Positions 36,876-46,068 of a stretch of 64,000 nt of DNA are shown here, piece by piece (within the stretch, counting starts at the first letter, position 1; every line of letters starts with the position of its first letter). The position numbers and the translations under genes are program-made. Source of the stretch: Korobacter sp963758505 (GTDB taxonomy: Bacteria > Acidobacteriota > Terriglobia > Terriglobales > Acidobacteriaceae); contig CAVWVJ010000001.1 in the NCBI GenBank assembly GCA_963758505.1, forward strand, positions 1,922,001 to 1,986,000, given 5' to 3'. The notes under the pieces are model-generated. The model had not been told where the DNA came from. It made no database searches and saw nothing but the letters and a program-made list of their open reading frames with translations.

Positions 36876-39157
36876 CAGCGGCTCACCTTTTCTAAGAGGT
36901 AAAGATAGGAACGATAGACCTCTCCCGTGGAGCGGGTCATGCCGATCTCGCAGGTGCGGCTGCTGGAGAAATAGCCTTCGTGATGCTTGGCGGCGACTTC
37001 CGCTGCCTCGTGCCTGGTGGCCGCTTCGGTTAGCTCCGGCAGGAGGAAGCCGCGGTCACCCGCGAAACCGCAGCAACCGGCGGAGGGAGGGATAGTGACC
37101 GATTCACTACAGGCTTCGGCGATTTTCTGCAGCTTCGGCGTCAGGCCAAGCTTGGTGACCGAGCAGACCGGGTGCAGCGCCACCGAGCCGATCTTGCGCT
37201 CGATCGTCAGCTTGGGCAGAAGTTGCTCGGAAACGAAGTCAATGGAATCGATAATCTTCAATGCATCGAAACGTTCCTGGTTGGCCGGCGTGAGATAAGG
37301 GCGCGCATTCAGGAACCCATAGGTACACGGGCTGGTGTCGATAACAATGGGAAGCTTTCCCTGCTCCGACCAGCGCCAGAATTTTTCGATGGCTTGATTG
37401 GCAATGATCTTGTGCGCACGATCGAAGCCCTTCGACGAGAACGGGGTTCCGCAGCAGGTGCCTTTGACGTCGTGTGGAATGAAAACCGCCGATCCCGCAC
37501 GATGAGCAATCGCCACCATTACTTCCATCAGGGAGCGATCTTTCTCTTCCAGCGGCAAGCGTCCCATGGTGCGCGAGATGCAGCTCGGGAAATAGACGGC
37601 GACTGCGCCTTCCCGGTGGGTACGCGGGATGGAAGCAGCCGCGTGCGGAACATCGGTGGTCCAGAGAGGGACGGTGTCGCCCAGGCGCTTGCGCAATGCT
37701 CGGGTGATGCCGACCATAGCCTTCGTGCCGAGCACCGATTGCGCCAGGTGACCGAGGCGAAGCGACCAGCGAACCGCGAACTCGGTCTTCGCAAAATCTT
37801 TGGCGATGCGTACCGACCAGGTGTGTTCTTCCTCGGTGTGGCGCATGCGGCGGAAACGCTTGACGAGCGAACCAGTATCGATGCTCACCGGACAGGCGGT
37901 AGCACAGAGGCCGTCGGCGGCGCAGGTGTCGAGCGCCATGTAGGGGAATTCCTTGTCGAGCGCGGAATACAGTTCCCGGTCGCTGTGCCCGTTCTGCTGA
38001 ATGCGCGCCATCTCGCGGCGCACGACAATGCGCTGCCGCGGGGTAAGCGTGAGCTCGCGGCTGGGACACTTCGGCTCGCAGAAGCCGCACTCGATGCACT
38101 TATCGACTTCGGGCTCGACCGAGGGCAGCTGTTTCAAGTTGGCAAGGTGGGCTTTTGGATTCGAATTGATGATGACGCCGGGATTGAGCAGGTTCTGCGG
38201 GTCGCAGAGCTGCTTGAGGCGGCGCATGATCTCGTAGCCATCGCTTCCCCACTCGGTTTCGACAAACGGAGCCATGTTGCGGCCGGTGCCGTGCTCGGCC
38301 TTGATCGCGCCGTCATAGCGGTTGACGACGAGATTCACGATGTCGTCGATGAAACGCGCGTACTGATCGATGTCGCCCTGGGTGTTGAATGACTGCGTGA
38401 TGACGAAGTGGAGATTGCCGTCCTTGGCGTGTCCGAAGATGATCGCGTTGTTGTAATCGTGACGCTTGAAGACCTTGGTGAGGTCGATGGCGCCCTCGGC
38501 CAGGCGCTCGACCGGAAATGCCACATCTTCGATCACGACGGTGGTGCCGCTCTTGCGAACCGACCCGACCGACGGGAACATGCCGGCGCGAATCTTCCAG
38601 AGCAGGGCCTGTTCCATGGGATTGTGAGTCCAGGTCGGATTCTCCACGAGTTGGAGCGTGCTGCTGGCGTCCCTCGCCAATTCCTCGAGTTGACGGCGCT
38701 CGGCTTCGTCGGCCGATTGGAATTCGACGAGCAACCCCGCAGCGCCTTCGTTCAAGATCTTCAGCGACGCCGGAACGCCGGGCTGGTTCTCGACCGAGCG
38801 CAACGAGGCGCGATCCATGATCTCAAGCGCCTTCGCCCCGGCCTGACGCAAAGGAACGATGGAAGCGGAGGCTGCGTAGAGATCCGGGAAGAGCAGCAGT
38901 CCCGTGTACTTCACCGGAAGATCGGGGACGGTATTCAGGATGGCTTCGGCGATGAAGGCCAGTGTCCCTTCCGATCCGATGAGCACATGCTGGAAGATGT
39001 CGATGGCACGATCGAAATCGATGAATGCATTCAGCCCGTAGCCGGTGGTGTTCTTCATCCGGTATTTGCTGCGGATGCGATCGCGCAGCGCGGGTGTTCG
39101 ATTCGATCTGTGCTTTGAGATTGAGAATGCCGCGCGTGAGTTCGGGCTCGCGGGCAT
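36875..39157 (-). CDS. Dld-II-like FAD/Fe-S oxidase, C-terminal part after frameshift
   Basis: Second portion of a roughly 955-residue FAD-linked oxidase fused to an Fe-S region, split by a +1 base in a GGG run at 39092-39094. Authentic sequence resumes at ALRDRIRSKYRMKNTTGYGLNAF; the first 23 or so residues of this frame are out of frame. It contains the rest of the FAD_oxidase_C domain (including HGTGRNMAPFVE), then CIECGFCEPKCPSRELTLTP and CAADGLCATACPVSIDTG ferredoxin motifs. Two CCG motifs follow (GTCCGTPFSSKG and GCCGFAGDRGF). This architecture is that of Shewanella Dld-II and E. coli YdiJ, which oxidise D-2-hydroxy acids. Gene context favours D-lactate. Confidence 0.82.
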   Translation of the reverse strand: MPASPNSRAAFSISKHRSNRTPALRDRIRSKYRMKNTTGYGLNAFIDFDRAIDIFQHVLIGSEGTLAFIAEAILNTVPDLPVKYTGLLLFPDLYAASASIVPLRQAGAKALEIMDRASLRSVENQPGVPASLKILNEGAAGLLVEFQSADEAERRQLEELARDASSTLQLVENPTWTHNPMEQALLWKIRAGMFPSVGSVRKSGTTVVIEDVAFPVERLAEGAIDLTKVFKRHDYNNAIIFGHAKDGNLHFVITQSFNTQGDIDQYARFIDDIVNLVVNRYDGAIKAEHGTGRNMAPFVETEWGSDGYEIMRRLKQLCDPQNLLNPGVIINSNPKAHLANLKQLPSVEPEVDKCIECGFCEPKCPSRELTLTPRQRIVVRREMARIQQNGHSDRELYSALDKEFPYMALDTCAADGLCATACPVSIDTGSLVKRFRRMRHTEEEHTWSVRIAKDFAKTEFAVRWSLRLGHLAQSVLGTKAMVGITRALRKRLGDTVPLWTTDVPHAAASIPRTHREGAVAVYFPSCISRTMGRLPLEEKDRSLMEVMVAIAHRAGSAVFIPHDVKGTCCGTPFSSKGFDRAHKIIANQAIEKFWRWSEQGKLPIVIDTSPCTYGFLNARPYLTPANQERFDALKIIDSIDFVSEQLLPKLTIERKIGSVALHPVCSVTKLGLTPKLQKIAEACSESVTIPPSAGCCGFAGDRGFLLPELTEAATRHEAAEVAAKHHEGYFSSSRTCEIGMTRSTGEVYRSYLYLLEKVSR

Positions 39158-39743
39158 GGAAGAGCTCGTCGGCGTTGGGATCGCGCGTATCGATCACCGT
39201 TCCCGAGGGCAAAACGAATTTCAATGACTGCAGTGTGTGGTACGCATTTTGTTCCACGCCGCAGCACATACCGCTGGAATTATTGGCGAGAATGCCGCCG
39301 ATCGTACACGTCGAGATCGACGCGGGATCGGGGCCGATCTTGCTCTTGAAGGGAGCCAGCGCCAGGTTGGCACGCGCTCCGATCAGTCCCGCTTGCGCCC
39401 ACAGGCTCTTGCCGCCATCGCGCACCTGCACTTCGCGCCAATGCCGCGCGACATCGACCAACAGCCCGTCGGAAATCGACTGGCCGGAGAGGCTGGTACC
39501 GGCAGCCCGAAAAGTCAGGGGAATTTCATGCTGGTGGCTGAAACGAAAGAGACCCTGAATTTCCTCGATGCCTTTTGCCTGAATGACCGCCTGCGGGATG
39601 AGGCGATAGAAGCTGCCGTCAGAGGCATAGGCGATGCGATCGATGGGACGGGTGAGAACCCGATTGGCGTCCACGACGCCGTTCAATAAGGATTGAAGTC
39701 CTTCCGTGCTCAACTTCGATGGCGCAGTGACAGTCGCCGCCAT
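38823..39743 (-). CDS. Dld-II-like FAD/Fe-S oxidase, N-terminal part before frameshift
   Basis: First portion of the same oxidase. The start ATG 39741-39743 has CGGAG 5 nt upstream. The FAD_binding_4 domain is clear: FRAAGTSLSGQSISDGLLVDV, then ISTCTIGGILANNSSGMCCG and LPSGTVIDTRDP. The frame is authentic to about residue 216 (LKAQIESNT). Beyond that it reads arginine- and histidine-rich nonsense and stops at 38823, while the +1 frame carries the conserved continuation. Removing one base from the GGG run at 39092-39094 restores a single 955-residue reading frame. The rest of the operon is intact, so a sequencing error is quite possible. Homologous position in Shewanella is dld-II, also directly after the lactate permease. 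Confidence 0.82.
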   Translation of the reverse strand: MAATVTAPSKLSTEGLQSLLNGVVDANRVLTRPIDRIAYASDGSFYRLIPQAVIQAKGIEEIQGLFRFSHQHEIPLTFRAAGTSLSGQSISDGLLVDVARHWREVQVRDGGKSLWAQAGLIGARANLALAPFKSKIGPDPASISTCTIGGILANNSSGMCCGVEQNAYHTLQSLKFVLPSGTVIDTRDPNADELFHAREPELTRGILNLKAQIESNTRAARSHPQQIPDEEHHRLRAECIHRFRSCHRHLPACAHRIGRDTGLHRRSHPEYRPRSSGEVHGTAALPGSLRSLRFHRSFASGRGEGA

Positions 39744-39805
39744 TTCTTCTCCGAGTAGCCGGTGGCCGAGTTGGGGGAGCACTCAGCCACCAGCTTATAC
39801 CTGGA

Positions 39806-41620
<1,815 letters not shown>

Positions 41621-41697
41621 AGTTGCCTCGACTTCCGTAAGGTGGCTGCGCCGGCGGCCGAAGGGGACTGGGTAAAATGCGCGCCCGCAGCTTCAGG

Positions 41698-41741
41698 ATT
41701 GTCCTTTTCCGCATGTACGACGGTATGTGATGTGCCTCACA
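41698..41741 (-). promoter_or_regulatory. CRP/FNR-type site and -10 of the lactate operon
   Basis: TGTGATGTGCCTCACA at 41726-41741 is a perfect TGTGA-N6-TCACA. On the minus strand GACAAT (41698-41703) lies 35.5 bp from the dyad centre, so the predicted start near 41691 puts the site at about -42. This is class II geometry, and the 5' leader of lctP would be about 70 nt. Confidence 0.7.
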
Positions 41742-41854
41742 GGTTGGCGTGAGGCAGCGCACCAGATCGACAATCGTCGATATTGGGAGCGCGGTGCGCC
41801 GGATCACTCGCGAGCGGGCTGGAAGAAGTCGACGGGCAAACCTGTTAGCGGGAC

Positions 41855-41898
41855 GGCCCCACCCAGTCCCTGGCGGGACGAGGGTGGGGTATCCACAG
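41855..41898. repeat. REP-like palindrome, CCCCACCC/GGGTGGGG family, copy 2
   Basis: GGCCCCACCC and GGGTGGGGT flank a 20-bp centre that itself pairs (GTCCC/GGGAC), ending in TATCCACA. It lies directly downstream of cstA and could also act as a 3' end structure for that gene. Confidence 0.55.
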
Positions 41899-41902
41899 CT
41901 TG

Positions 41903-43756
41903 CTAGCAGCAGCGCATGGGAGGTTTCGCGAGGTCGACCTCGGGAGGACCGAAGGCTTCCTTGGGAATCTGCTCACCCTGCAGCGTCTTGATCCAGCGCC
42001 TGGCAGCGTCGATAACGACGAGCACGACGCCGGCGATAAAGATCACCATCAGGGTCGAATCGAGGTAGCCCTGGAAGACCTTTCCCGGCTTGGCAGTCAA
42101 CGGCCAGAAGATCGTCTTGATGGAGAGGACCCCGGCAGTCAGGGTCGTCACTCCCACGAAGCACATGGGAACAAAAGTACAGATCGCATACTTGGCTTTG
42201 CCCATGTTGATCAGGAAGGTGGTGCAGACCGCCAGCGCAATCGTCGCGAGCAGCTGATTCCCTGTGCCAAACAGCGGCCAGATCGTGGAGATGTTGCCGG
42301 TATAGATCAAGTAACCCCATCCCAGCACCACGAGCGTAGTCGTGGCGTACGTGCCGGGCCACCATTTCTGGTCGGAGAACGGTTTGTAGACCTTGCCCAG
42401 CAGCTCGTGCATCACGTAGCGCGCTACCCGGGTGCCCGTATCGACGGTCGTCAATATGAACAGAGCCTCGAACATGATGGCGTAGTGGTACCAGTAGCTC
42501 ATGAGGCGATCCATGCCGGGCAGGCCGCGGAAGATTTGCGCCATGCCGACCGCCAGCGATACCGCGCCGCCGGTGCGGCCGGCGAGGTTTTCGCCGACTT
42601 CCCGCGAAAACATATCGAGATTGACGGTGTGCATCCCGAGTTTCGCGAACACTGCGGGTGTCGTGTTGATGGCGAAGTAATCTCCGGGGAACATGGAGGT
42701 GGCAGCGATCAGTGCGAGCACGCCGACAACTCCCTCGCAGATCATGGCGCCATAGCCGATAAATCGCGCGTCGGTCTCCTTGTCGAGCATCTTGGGCGTG
42801 GTTCCGGAGGAGACGAGTGAATGAAATCCGGAGATGGCGCCGCAGGCGATGGTCACGAAAAGGAACGGAAAGAGCTTGCCGGGAATAATTGGGCCGCCGC
42901 CGTGAACGAACTGGGTGACTGCCGGGAACTTGATATCGGGATGAACGAAGAAGACACCGACGATGAGGATCGCGATGGTGCCCAGTTTTATGTAGGTCGA
43001 GAGATAATCGCGCGGCTCGAGCAGCAGCCACACGGGAAGAATCGATGCCACGAAACCGTAGATCGCCATGAGGATGGTGATCTGGTGGCCGGTGAAAACG
43101 AGGGTGTGGGCGTAAGACGACGCCGCGAACGTATGGCCGCCGATGAGAGCAGCCATCAGCAGCACCACGCCCACGGTGCTTGGCACGGCAACGCGAATCT
43201 GTCCCGGCGCGCTCCTGAACATATAGAGACCCATCAACAGGGCGATGGGGATGGTCATGCCGATGGTGAAAACGCCCCACGGGCTGTTGGAAAGCGCGTT
43301 GACCACGACAATCCCGAGTCCGGCCAGGGTAACGAGAAGGATGAAGAGCACCGCGATCATCGCGACCAGCCCCGCAAAGGGGCTGATTTCGGTGCGCGCA
43401 ACCTCGGCGAGCGATTTCCCCTTGTGGCGAACCGAGGCGACGAGAACGATAAAGTCCTGCACGCAACCGGCAAACACCGCGCCGGCCAGAATCCAGGTGA
43501 GTCCCGGCGCAAAGCCGAATTGCGCCGCGAGCGTGGGGCCTACCAGCGGTCCAGCGCCGGCAATCGCGGCGAAGTGATGGCCAAATAGCACCCACTTGGG
43601 AGAGGGGACATAATTATGCCCATCTTCGTATTGATGGGCAGGAGTAATGCGGCGGTCGTCGAGCACCAAGGCCTTCGCGGCGAGGAATGCACTGTAATAG
43701 CGGTAGGCGAGGGCGAAGACGCAAAGAACGCCGATCATGACCGGCAGTGTGTTCAT
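41903..43756 (-). CDS. cstA: CstA-family carbon starvation/pyruvate transporter
   Basis: A 617-residue inner-membrane protein with about 16 transmembrane helices, belonging to the CstA family of peptide or pyruvate transporters. The N-terminal signature is present: RRITPAHQYEDGHNYVPSPKWVLFGHHFAAIAGAGPLVGP. The following ILAGAVFAGCVQDFIVL and the C-terminal ATIALAVCTTFLINMGKAKYA are also family-typical. The C-terminus ends in a short PPMRCC tail, as is frequent for this family. It is transcribed in the same direction as the lactate operon but separated by 280 bp including the CRP-type promoter, so it is a separate unit. Pyruvate uptake would complement lactate metabolism. Confidence 0.93.
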   Translation of the reverse strand: MNTLPVMIGVLCVFALAYRYYSAFLAAKALVLDDRRITPAHQYEDGHNYVPSPKWVLFGHHFAAIAGAGPLVGPTLAAQFGFAPGLTWILAGAVFAGCVQDFIVLVASVRHKGKSLAEVARTEISPFAGLVAMIAVLFILLVTLAGLGIVVVNALSNSPWGVFTIGMTIPIALLMGLYMFRSAPGQIRVAVPSTVGVVLLMAALIGGHTFAASSYAHTLVFTGHQITILMAIYGFVASILPVWLLLEPRDYLSTYIKLGTIAILIVGVFFVHPDIKFPAVTQFVHGGGPIIPGKLFPFLFVTIACGAISGFHSLVSSGTTPKMLDKETDARFIGYGAMICEGVVGVLALIAATSMFPGDYFAINTTPAVFAKLGMHTVNLDMFSREVGENLAGRTGGAVSLAVGMAQIFRGLPGMDRLMSYWYHYAIMFEALFILTTVDTGTRVARYVMHELLGKVYKPFSDQKWWPGTYATTTLVVLGWGYLIYTGNISTIWPLFGTGNQLLATIALAVCTTFLINMGKAKYAICTFVPMCFVGVTTLTAGVLSIKTIFWPLTAKPGKVFQGYLDSTLMVIFIAGVVLVVIDAARRWIKTLQGEQIPKEAFGPPEVDLAKPPMRCC

Positions 43757-43781
43757 GGAAGCGGCTCCGTTATACCAAAGA

Positions 43782-43809
43782 GAATGGGCAGACTATGGTC
43801 CGCCCATTC
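43782..43809 (-). terminator. Probable terminator of the first porin gene
   Basis: GAATGGGC-A-GAC and GTC-C-GCCCATTC pair over 11 positions with one mismatch. On the minus strand TCTTTGG follows. It lies 44 bp after the porin stop. A second, smaller dyad (GCTTGCA/TGCAAGC, 43833-43853) overlaps the stop codon. Confidence 0.6.
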
Positions 43810-43852
43810 GGTACTGCAAAAGAGATTGCTCCGCTTGCATTGATCTTGCAAG

Positions 43853-45754
43853 CTAGAACGTAAAGACGGGCCCAAATTCTTCGCGACGGTCGTTCCATTC
43901 GCGGCTTTGCACTCCGGAGACCTTGAGGTAAGTCCCTGTCAGGCTGGGGTCGCCGATGGTCGTATAGAGCGACTGTTCGTACGCGAACGTGCACCATGGG
44001 TTCAGCTTGTAATAAAGAGTGACCGCGGCCATGCGGCTGCGGGCACGGTCCGGAACCGCGCCACCATCCGTGATGTGAGTGAGATCGCCCGCATCCACCT
44101 GGTCCACTCCGTAGTGGAAATAGAGCTGCCATCCGGCGTTTCTTCCCTCCGGATTGGCATTGAACCAGCGCGAGAGCGGCAGGCCCAGGTTGGCAAAACC
44201 GCCGTTGCTACGCACGGGACGCTGCGGCGCAACGACAGCATTGCCCGCCGCGTCGCGGCCAAAGACTACCGTCGAAGAGCCGTCAACGTTGGTCGCCGTC
44301 GCCAAACCGGTCAGACCGTAGGGGTCGTTAAAGTTCGAGAAGAGCTGGCCTGCGAAGTAGTATCGAAGGTCCGCCCCGCGATAGACCTTTCCGACCAACG
44401 TGAACCATCGGGTGGGTAATTGAACTTCGGTGGTCCCTCCCCACGTCTTGCTGCTTACCTCCGCACCCGTCGGGAACGCGGATGCATAGGCGGCCGGTAC
44501 GGCCGAAGCCAACACGATGGCGGTACGCTTCCCGTCCATGCCACTGAAGATGATCTGCGCTGGAGCTACACCCTTGGAATGGTCGAGCTGCCATTGGAAG
44601 ACAGCGCGAGCCTGGATCTCAGGACGGTCGGAATCGGCTCCCTGGCGTTCGCCAAAACCCAACTGGTCGGCTACGTTGGAGGGCAGGTTACCGAACGCCG
44701 GCATCACGACCGCGACTTCAGGCGAAAACTTCAAAGAACCCGCCAGCTTTTGGGTGAAGCCAACCCGCATCAGCGGGTCGCGCTCGTACAAGGTTCCGAA
44801 ACCAATGCCGAGACCAGTGGTTTCCAGCAGGTTTGGCAGGGTGCTGGATGCAAACGGGGTCCAGTCCTGTCCTGCTTCGAAGAACCAATCGGTCGTCCCG
44901 TGGGTGTAGTCCAATTTGACGTAACCGAGGCGAATGGTCGGAGTACTGCTTCGGATCGCCGAGATATTGCGGTTGTCGGCACGGCTGAAGGGACCTTCCC
45001 AATCGAACTCGAACTTGCCGGTGATGGTCAGATTCCTGGAAGCGTCCGGCCATTCGAAATTCGCGCCCATGCGGCTGGAGCGTGCCTTGAGGTGGAACTC
45101 AGGATTGGGGCTCGGACCGGTGTCCGCGTTCAGGAAACCGGGCAGCGGGAAATCGTCGCCGCGTGGCGAGGAAGAATCTTCCGCAACCGTGGACTTGATA
45201 AAGCCGTAGGGAGTCACACGGACAAGGCCGAGGCGGAAGGCCGGAATCAGCCCATCTTTGGGCGGCGCATCGATGGGCAGCGGACGAATCGGAGCGACCG
45301 CCGCGACAACCGTCGGCTTGGGTGCATACGCATCCGGGTTGACGACCTTGTCCAGCTTCTTATGGTCTTCGTTGGAGACCGTAATTGCCTGCGCGGTGGT
45401 CGCCTTCAAATCGGCCACGTTGGCCGAGAGGTTGCTGGTCTGTTGTTGCGCGGCTTGCGCCTCCTGATTGGCTTGCTGGACGCTGGTTTGCAGTTGGGCA
45501 GCCTGTTGTTCGGCGGTCGCAGTTCCCTGCTGCAGCTGTTGGATCTGCGACTGCTGTTGCTGGATCTGCGATTGTTGCTGCTGAATCTGGTCCTGCTGCG
45601 TCTGCAGTTGTTGCTGGAGCTGTTCCAGTTTTAATTCGACAGCCGACTTTCTCACTGTCCTCTTCTTCGCCTTCACTGGCTTCGCATCTTGAGCCAGCAA
45701 GCTGGTGGGGGCAAGCATTGCCAAGAACAATACCGCACTGACAAATCGACGCAT
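43853..45754 (-). CDS. Outer-membrane porin with N-terminal Gln-rich coiled coil (downstream copy)
   Basis: A 633-residue outer-membrane protein. The signal peptide (MRRFVSAVLFLAMLAPTSLLA|QD) is followed by a basic stretch and a Gln-rich coiled coil of seven-residue repeats (QQQQSQI) over residues about 40-120. The remainder is a beta-barrel beginning near FRLGLVRVTPYGFIKSTV, with DWFFEAGQDWTPF and ending EEFGPVFTF, with the terminal Phe of BamA substrates. The coiled coil may trimerise the protein or reach across the periplasm. It is closely similar along its whole length to the 46069-47961 gene, with near-identical barrel strands and the largest differences in the coiled coil, so the pair arose by tandem duplication. 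Substrate unknown. Confidence 0.8.
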   Translation of the reverse strand: MRRFVSAVLFLAMLAPTSLLAQDAKPVKAKKRTVRKSAVELKLEQLQQQLQTQQDQIQQQQSQIQQQQSQIQQLQQGTATAEQQAAQLQTSVQQANQEAQAAQQQTSNLSANVADLKATTAQAITVSNEDHKKLDKVVNPDAYAPKPTVVAAVAPIRPLPIDAPPKDGLIPAFRLGLVRVTPYGFIKSTVAEDSSSPRGDDFPLPGFLNADTGPSPNPEFHLKARSSRMGANFEWPDASRNLTITGKFEFDWEGPFSRADNRNISAIRSSTPTIRLGYVKLDYTHGTTDWFFEAGQDWTPFASSTLPNLLETTGLGIGFGTLYERDPLMRVGFTQKLAGSLKFSPEVAVVMPAFGNLPSNVADQLGFGERQGADSDRPEIQARAVFQWQLDHSKGVAPAQIIFSGMDGKRTAIVLASAVPAAYASAFPTGAEVSSKTWGGTTEVQLPTRWFTLVGKVYRGADLRYYFAGQLFSNFNDPYGLTGLATATNVDGSSTVVFGRDAAGNAVVAPQRPVRSNGGFANLGLPLSRWFNANPEGRNAGWQLYFHYGVDQVDAGDLTHITDGGAVPDRARSRMAAVTLYYKLNPWCTFAYEQSLYTTIGDPSLTGTYLKVSGVQSREWNDRREEFGPVFTF

Positions 45755-45950
45755 TTGTCCTCCGAGATACTTTGTAGGCTGGCATTGCCCGCGAGGATGG
45801 CTTACCGAGGTCGCTGAATCGATGAGCTTCGAAGTCTGACAGATCGAACTCTTCTGACGGGTGGCCCGCCTGGTTATCCGCGGGACACCTAATCCTCAGC
45901 GAGCAGCCCCACGCAGGCCGCAATTGGTGGCCGAAAGCCTAACACACGAT

Positions 45951-45973
45951 GTAAATTTTCGATGAAAATTTAC
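45951..45973. promoter_or_regulatory. 23-bp AT-rich perfect palindrome between the porin genes
   Basis: GTAAATTTTC-GAT-GAAAATTTAC has two perfect 10-bp arms around 3 bp. It lies after the terminator of the upstream porin gene and about 200 bp before the start of the downstream one. Its AT content stands out in a roughly 60% GC background. It may be an operator, but its position is far for a repressor and the regulator is unknown. Confidence 0.45.
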
Positions 45974-46012
45974 GAAGGATTTTCTGGATCGATATCGATG
46001 AGCGTCAATATG

Positions 46013-46042
46013 CGAAAAAGGCTGCCCGTTGCCGGGCAGCCT
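46013..46042 (-). terminator. Terminator of the upstream porin gene
   Basis: Perfect 10-bp arms AGGCTGCCCG and CGGGCAGCCT with a TTGC loop are followed on the minus strand by TTTTTC. It lies 26 bp after the stop codon. The two porin genes are therefore separate transcription units. Confidence 0.92.
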
Positions 46043-46068
46043 GGGATGAAAAAACAGGGTTGGAAAGC

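Noticed and set aside
36159..36902. 247-codon plus-strand open frame over lutA
   Set aside because: It is an antisense shadow of lutA, without ribosome-binding site or homology-like segments.
45460..45620. Short tandem repeats (CTGCTGTTGTTGGATCTGCG-like), checked as a possible CRISPR array
   Set aside because: They encode Gln heptads of the porin coiled coil in frame, with no spacers. The same is true at 47745-47860.
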